DNA of 9,143 bases from Actinomycetes bacterium (GTDB lineage: Bacteria; Actinomycetota; Acidimicrobiia; Acidimicrobiales; Palsa-688). A program made the translations under genes and the position numbers. Under the pieces are notes generated by a model. That model worked only from the letters and a program-made list of their open reading frames with translations. It had not been told where the DNA came from and did not search any database. The stretch is from contig JAJZYO010000059.1 of the NCBI GenBank assembly GCA_021798075.1, positions 1 through 9,143 of the forward strand, read 5' to 3'. The first letter of the stretch is position 1. Each line of letters starts with the position of its first letter. Of the stretch, positions 7,330 through 9,143 are shown piece after piece.

Positions 7330-7638
7330 CTACCGCCGGTCGGCCAGCGCCCACGCCAGGGCGGCCATTCCGGCGCTCACGAGGGCGACCGCCGGCCAGG
7401 CTCCCATCTTCTTCGCCAGCGGGTGGGAACACCCAAGGGCGCCGGCATAAGACGCCGACAGCACGCCGGCGGGCAGGGCCCCGGTGCGAAGCCACTTCGG
7501 GAAGCACAAGGCGCCGGCGGCCAGCCACACGGCACCTCCGAGAGGCCGTTTGTGGGTCTTGTTCGCAACCGCGAACCCACCGGCCAGGCCGGCGGCGGCG
7601 AGGGCGGAGGTCGGCAGCCAGGAAGGGAGCTTTGCCAT
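7330..7638 (-). CDS. Small multi-pass membrane protein, function unknown
   Basis: From ATG 7638 the product is 102 residues, with about four hydrophobic stretches: TSALAAAGLAGGFAVA (about 10-25), GGAVWLAAGALC (about 33-44), a segment near 52-70 and AVALVSAGMAALAWALA (about 82-98). It ends in Asp-Arg-Arg. Charged loops (NKTHKRP, HPLAKK) separate the segments, which looks like a real small inner-membrane protein. I do not recognise a named family. The frame continues upstream to a TTG at 7746, adding 36 Ala/Ser/Thr-rich residues made by a 15-bp DNA repeat. That extension is unlikely to be protein, and neither start has a good ribosome binding site at proper spacing. Its stop lies one base from the stop of the convergent ROK regulator. 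Nothing ties it to the transporter. Confidence 0.6.
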   Translation of the reverse strand: MAKLPSWLPTSALAAAGLAGGFAVANKTHKRPLGGAVWLAAGALCFPKWLRTGALPAGVLSASYAGALGCSHPLAKKMGAWPAVALVSAGMAALAWALADRR

Positions 7639-7771
7639 GGCGCCCGAGCCTACCGAGCCAAGGCCAGCCGAAGGCGGGGCCGACGTGGCCGAGGCCGACG
7701 TGGCCGAGGCCGACGCGGCCGTGCCCGAGAGCCAATCGCTCGGCAAGTGCTCCCTGCGTACTAGACCGTAA
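7637..7771 (+). CDS. Doubtful 44-residue ORF upstream of the DUF4032 gene
   Basis: This ORF starts at an ATG with a good upstream purine run (GGAAGGGAG, 7 nt spacing) and ends in TAA four bases before the DUF4032 start, which itself has no Shine-Dalgarno sequence. A leader ORF giving translational coupling is therefore possible. Against this, the product is acidic, low-complexity and largely made by the 15-bp repeat (ADVAE units). The apparent ribosome binding site also lies within the oppositely oriented membrane protein gene, whose own start codon overlaps this ATG in a shared CCATGG. It may be chance. Confidence 0.18.
   Translation: MAPEPTEPRPAEGGADVAEADVAEADAAVPESQSLGKCSLRTRP
7679..7723. 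repeat. 15-bp tandem repeat, three units
   Basis: The unit GCCGACGTGGCCGAG is repeated exactly at 7679-7693 and 7694-7708, with a third copy at 7709-7723 carrying two changes. It lies in the region between the divergent membrane protein and DUF4032 genes. It has a period divisible by three, so it leaves overlapping frames open and creates low-complexity peptides on both strands. Confidence 0.85.
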
Positions 7772-7775
7772 CCCT

Positions 7776-9143
7776 ATGAGGTACGTCTTCCGGCCGCCGG
7801 CGGACATCGCCTCGGGCCTGCTCACGCTCCCGTGGCACCTGCCGCTCGAGGAGTGGCAGGACGAGCGGCTGGTGGAGATCCGCCACCGGGGTACCTCCAG
7901 GCATGTGGTGCGTTTCGTCGCCGACGGCGCGCGCCTCTATGCCCTGAAGGAGATGCATGAGGTCCTCGCCCGCCGGGAGTACACGATGCTCCGCAAGCTG
8001 AGCGAGCTCGGCATACCTGCCGTCGAGCCGCTCGGGATCGTGGTCGACCGGGGCGCCTACGAAGCTGTGCAGCTCGACGCCGTCCTTTGCACTCACTACC
8101 TCGAGTACTCGACCACGTACCGGGCCCTGTACTCCGACCCGCACCGGCCCCGTCCTACCGACCGGCTCCTCGACGCGCTCGTCGAGCTCTTGGTCCGGTT
8201 GCACCTGGCCGGGTTCTTCTGGGGTGACTGCTCGCTGTCCAACACGCTCTTCCGTCTCGATGCGGGCGCCTTCCAGGCCATCTTCGTGGACGCAGAGACG
8301 ACCGAGCTGCACTCGCCGCTCAGCAACGGCCAGCGTGAATACGACGTCGAAGTAGCCTTCGAAAGGGTCGGTGGCGAGCTCCTCGACCTGCAGGCCGCCG
8401 GACTGCTCCCGCCCGACGTGGAACCGCTGGACCTCGCCGAGGAGATCCCGAAGCGCTACCGCCGCTTGTGGTCCACCTTGTCGGAGGACGTCGTGATCCG
8501 GCCCGAAGAGCAGCGCTACAAGATCTCCGAGCGCCTTCGCAAGCTCAACGAGCTCGGCTTCGATGCCGACGAGGTCGAGCTCGTGAGCGCTGACGGGGGT
8601 TACCGCTTACACATCCGCACCCGGGTGGCCGAACCTGGCCACGACCGGCTCACCCTGCGGACCCTGACGGGCCTCGACGCACAGGAAAACCAGGCTCGCC
8701 GCCTCTTGAACGACATCGCCGGCTTCCGGGGCCACCTCGAGAAAGAGACGGGCAAACGGATCCCCATGATGGTCGCCGCAAGCCGGTGGCTGCACGAAGT
8801 CTACGACAAGGTCATGAGGCTCATGCCCCCAGAGCTTGCGACCCGCCTGCCGCCGGCGGAAATCTTCCACGAGGTACTCGAGCACCGCTGGTTCCTCTCG
8901 GAAGCGGCAGGTCGCGATGTGGGAACAACGGCGGCGGCGCGCGACTATTTCGCACATGTACTACCGTCCGTCCCAGAGCAGCTGCTCACGGTGCCGGCGG
9001 AGGCACCCACTCCCCGCTTCGGTGAGGACACCGGGGCATGGCTGCTCGGGCTTGGGCTCGGCACAGGCGAGGTGCCGGCGGTAAGGGCCCGCACCGGCGA
9101 GGTGCCGGCGGTAACGACCGACACCCCCGGAGTGCCGGCGGTA
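7776..9143 (+). CDS. DUF4032 protein with kinase-like N-terminal domain, 3' end cut by window
   Basis: The first 456 residues are visible. The N-terminus (MRYVF, then LPWHLPLEEW near 18-27 and SRHVVRF near 41-47) matches actinobacterial DUF4032 proteins. Residues about 40-180 resemble the RIO/WaaP-like kinase fold: Lys58 in YALKEM (ATP-binding), Glu68 in REYTML (salt-bridge partner), WGDCSLSN with Asp151 and Asn156 (catalytic loop), and VDAE with Asp172 (metal-binding, DFG position). The complete set suggests an active phosphotransferase, though no substrate is known for the family. The conserved C-terminal DUF4032 region follows to about residue 410. From about residue 427 the protein becomes a 10-residue repeat ending in VPAV, which continues past the window edge. 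ATG 7776 has no Shine-Dalgarno sequence; it may be leaderless or coupled to the small upstream ORF. No signal peptide or membrane segment is seen, so the protein is probably cytoplasmic. Confidence 0.88.
   Translation, partial: MRYVFRPPADIASGLLTLPWHLPLEEWQDERLVEIRHRGTSRHVVRFVADGARLYALKEMHEVLARREYTMLRKLSELGIPAVEPLGIVVDRGAYEAVQLDAVLCTHYLEYSTTYRALYSDPHRPRPTDRLLDALVELLVRLHLAGFFWGDCSLSNTLFRLDAGAFQAIFVDAETTELHSPLSNGQREYDVEVAFERVGGELLDLQAAGLLPPDVEPLDLAEEIPKRYRRLWSTLSEDVVIRPEEQRYKISERLRKLNELGFDADEVELVSADGGYRLHIRTRVAEPGHDRLTLRTLTGLDAQENQARRLLNDIAGFRGHLEKETGKRIPMMVAASRWLHEVYDKVMRLMPPELATRLPPAEIFHEVLEHRWFLSEAAGRDVGTTAAARDYFAHVLPSVPEQLLTVPAEAPTPRFGEDTGAWLLGLGLGTGEVPAVRARTGEVPAVTTDTPGVPAV
9054..9143 (+). 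repeat. 30-bp coding tandem repeat at the end of the DUF4032 gene
   Basis: Three consecutive 30-bp units (9054-9083, 9084-9113, 9114-9143) each end in GTGCCGGCGGTA and encode GLGTGEVPAV, RARTGEVPAV and TTDTPGVPAV. The first halves of the units vary while the ends are identical in DNA. A related GTGCCGGCGG word occurs earlier at 8991. The array reaches the window edge, so the copy number is unknown. Confidence 0.85.

Noticed and set aside
7326..7332. A terminator between the convergent ROK regulator and membrane protein genes
   Set aside because: Only one base separates the stop codons, and no hairpin followed by a T-run was seen on either strand nearby.
6890..7825. 311-codon minus-strand frame across the end of the ROK regulator and the small membrane protein gene
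   Set aside because: It covers two better-supported genes in other frames, and its product is Arg/Ala/Ser-rich low complexity without motifs.
9054..9143. CRISPR array
   Set aside because: The repeats are directly adjacent 30-bp coding units in frame with the DUF4032 gene, with no unique spacers of typical length between conserved palindromic repeats.

Overview
The window is GC-rich and coding-dense, with strongly G/C-biased third codon positions, GTG starts, a DUF4032 protein (a family found mainly in actinobacteria) and a ROK-type sugar regulator. This points to an actinobacterium, possibly a member of the Acidimicrobiia. That placement is inferred from gene content, not from a marker gene.

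Left part, minus strand, transcribed right to left (about 5829 to 1): a probable solute-uptake operon. It encodes a ROK-family (sugar kinase-like) protein, then an extracellular solute-binding protein of family 5 (SBP_bac_5), then a DppB-type permease, then a DppC-type permease fused in frame to a DppD-type ATPase. The fused gene overlaps dppB through a TGATG stop/start and runs off the left edge. A second ATPase (DppF type) would be expected further left but is not seen. The family is classically called peptide/nickel, but ROK genes at its head favour an oligosaccharide or glycoside as substrate (inference).

Centre (5833 to 7328): a ROK-family transcriptional regulator (winged HTH plus ROK domain) is divergent from the operon. 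The region between them holds a small AT-rich imperfect palindrome and a candidate leftward promoter, a plausible site for substrate-controlled repression. Neither ROK protein has the family's zinc-binding cysteine cluster. The 'kinase' has lost more of the usual sugar-contact residues than the regulator has.

Right part (7330 to 9143): a small multi-pass membrane protein of unknown function on the minus strand converges on the regulator with one base between the stop codons. Divergent from it is a long DUF4032 gene on the plus strand. That protein keeps a complete set of protein kinase-like key residues. It ends, at the window edge, in the start of a 10-residue (30-bp) tandem repeat. The short region between these two genes contains a 15-bp tandem repeat and a doubtful 44-codon ORF.

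No RNA genes, insertion sequences, CRISPR arrays or clear rho-independent terminators were found. Most of the window is a recognisable uptake locus. The points most worth following are the permease-ATPase fusion, the two zinc-less ROK proteins, the SBP without a lipobox and the repeat-tailed DUF4032 kinase-like protein.
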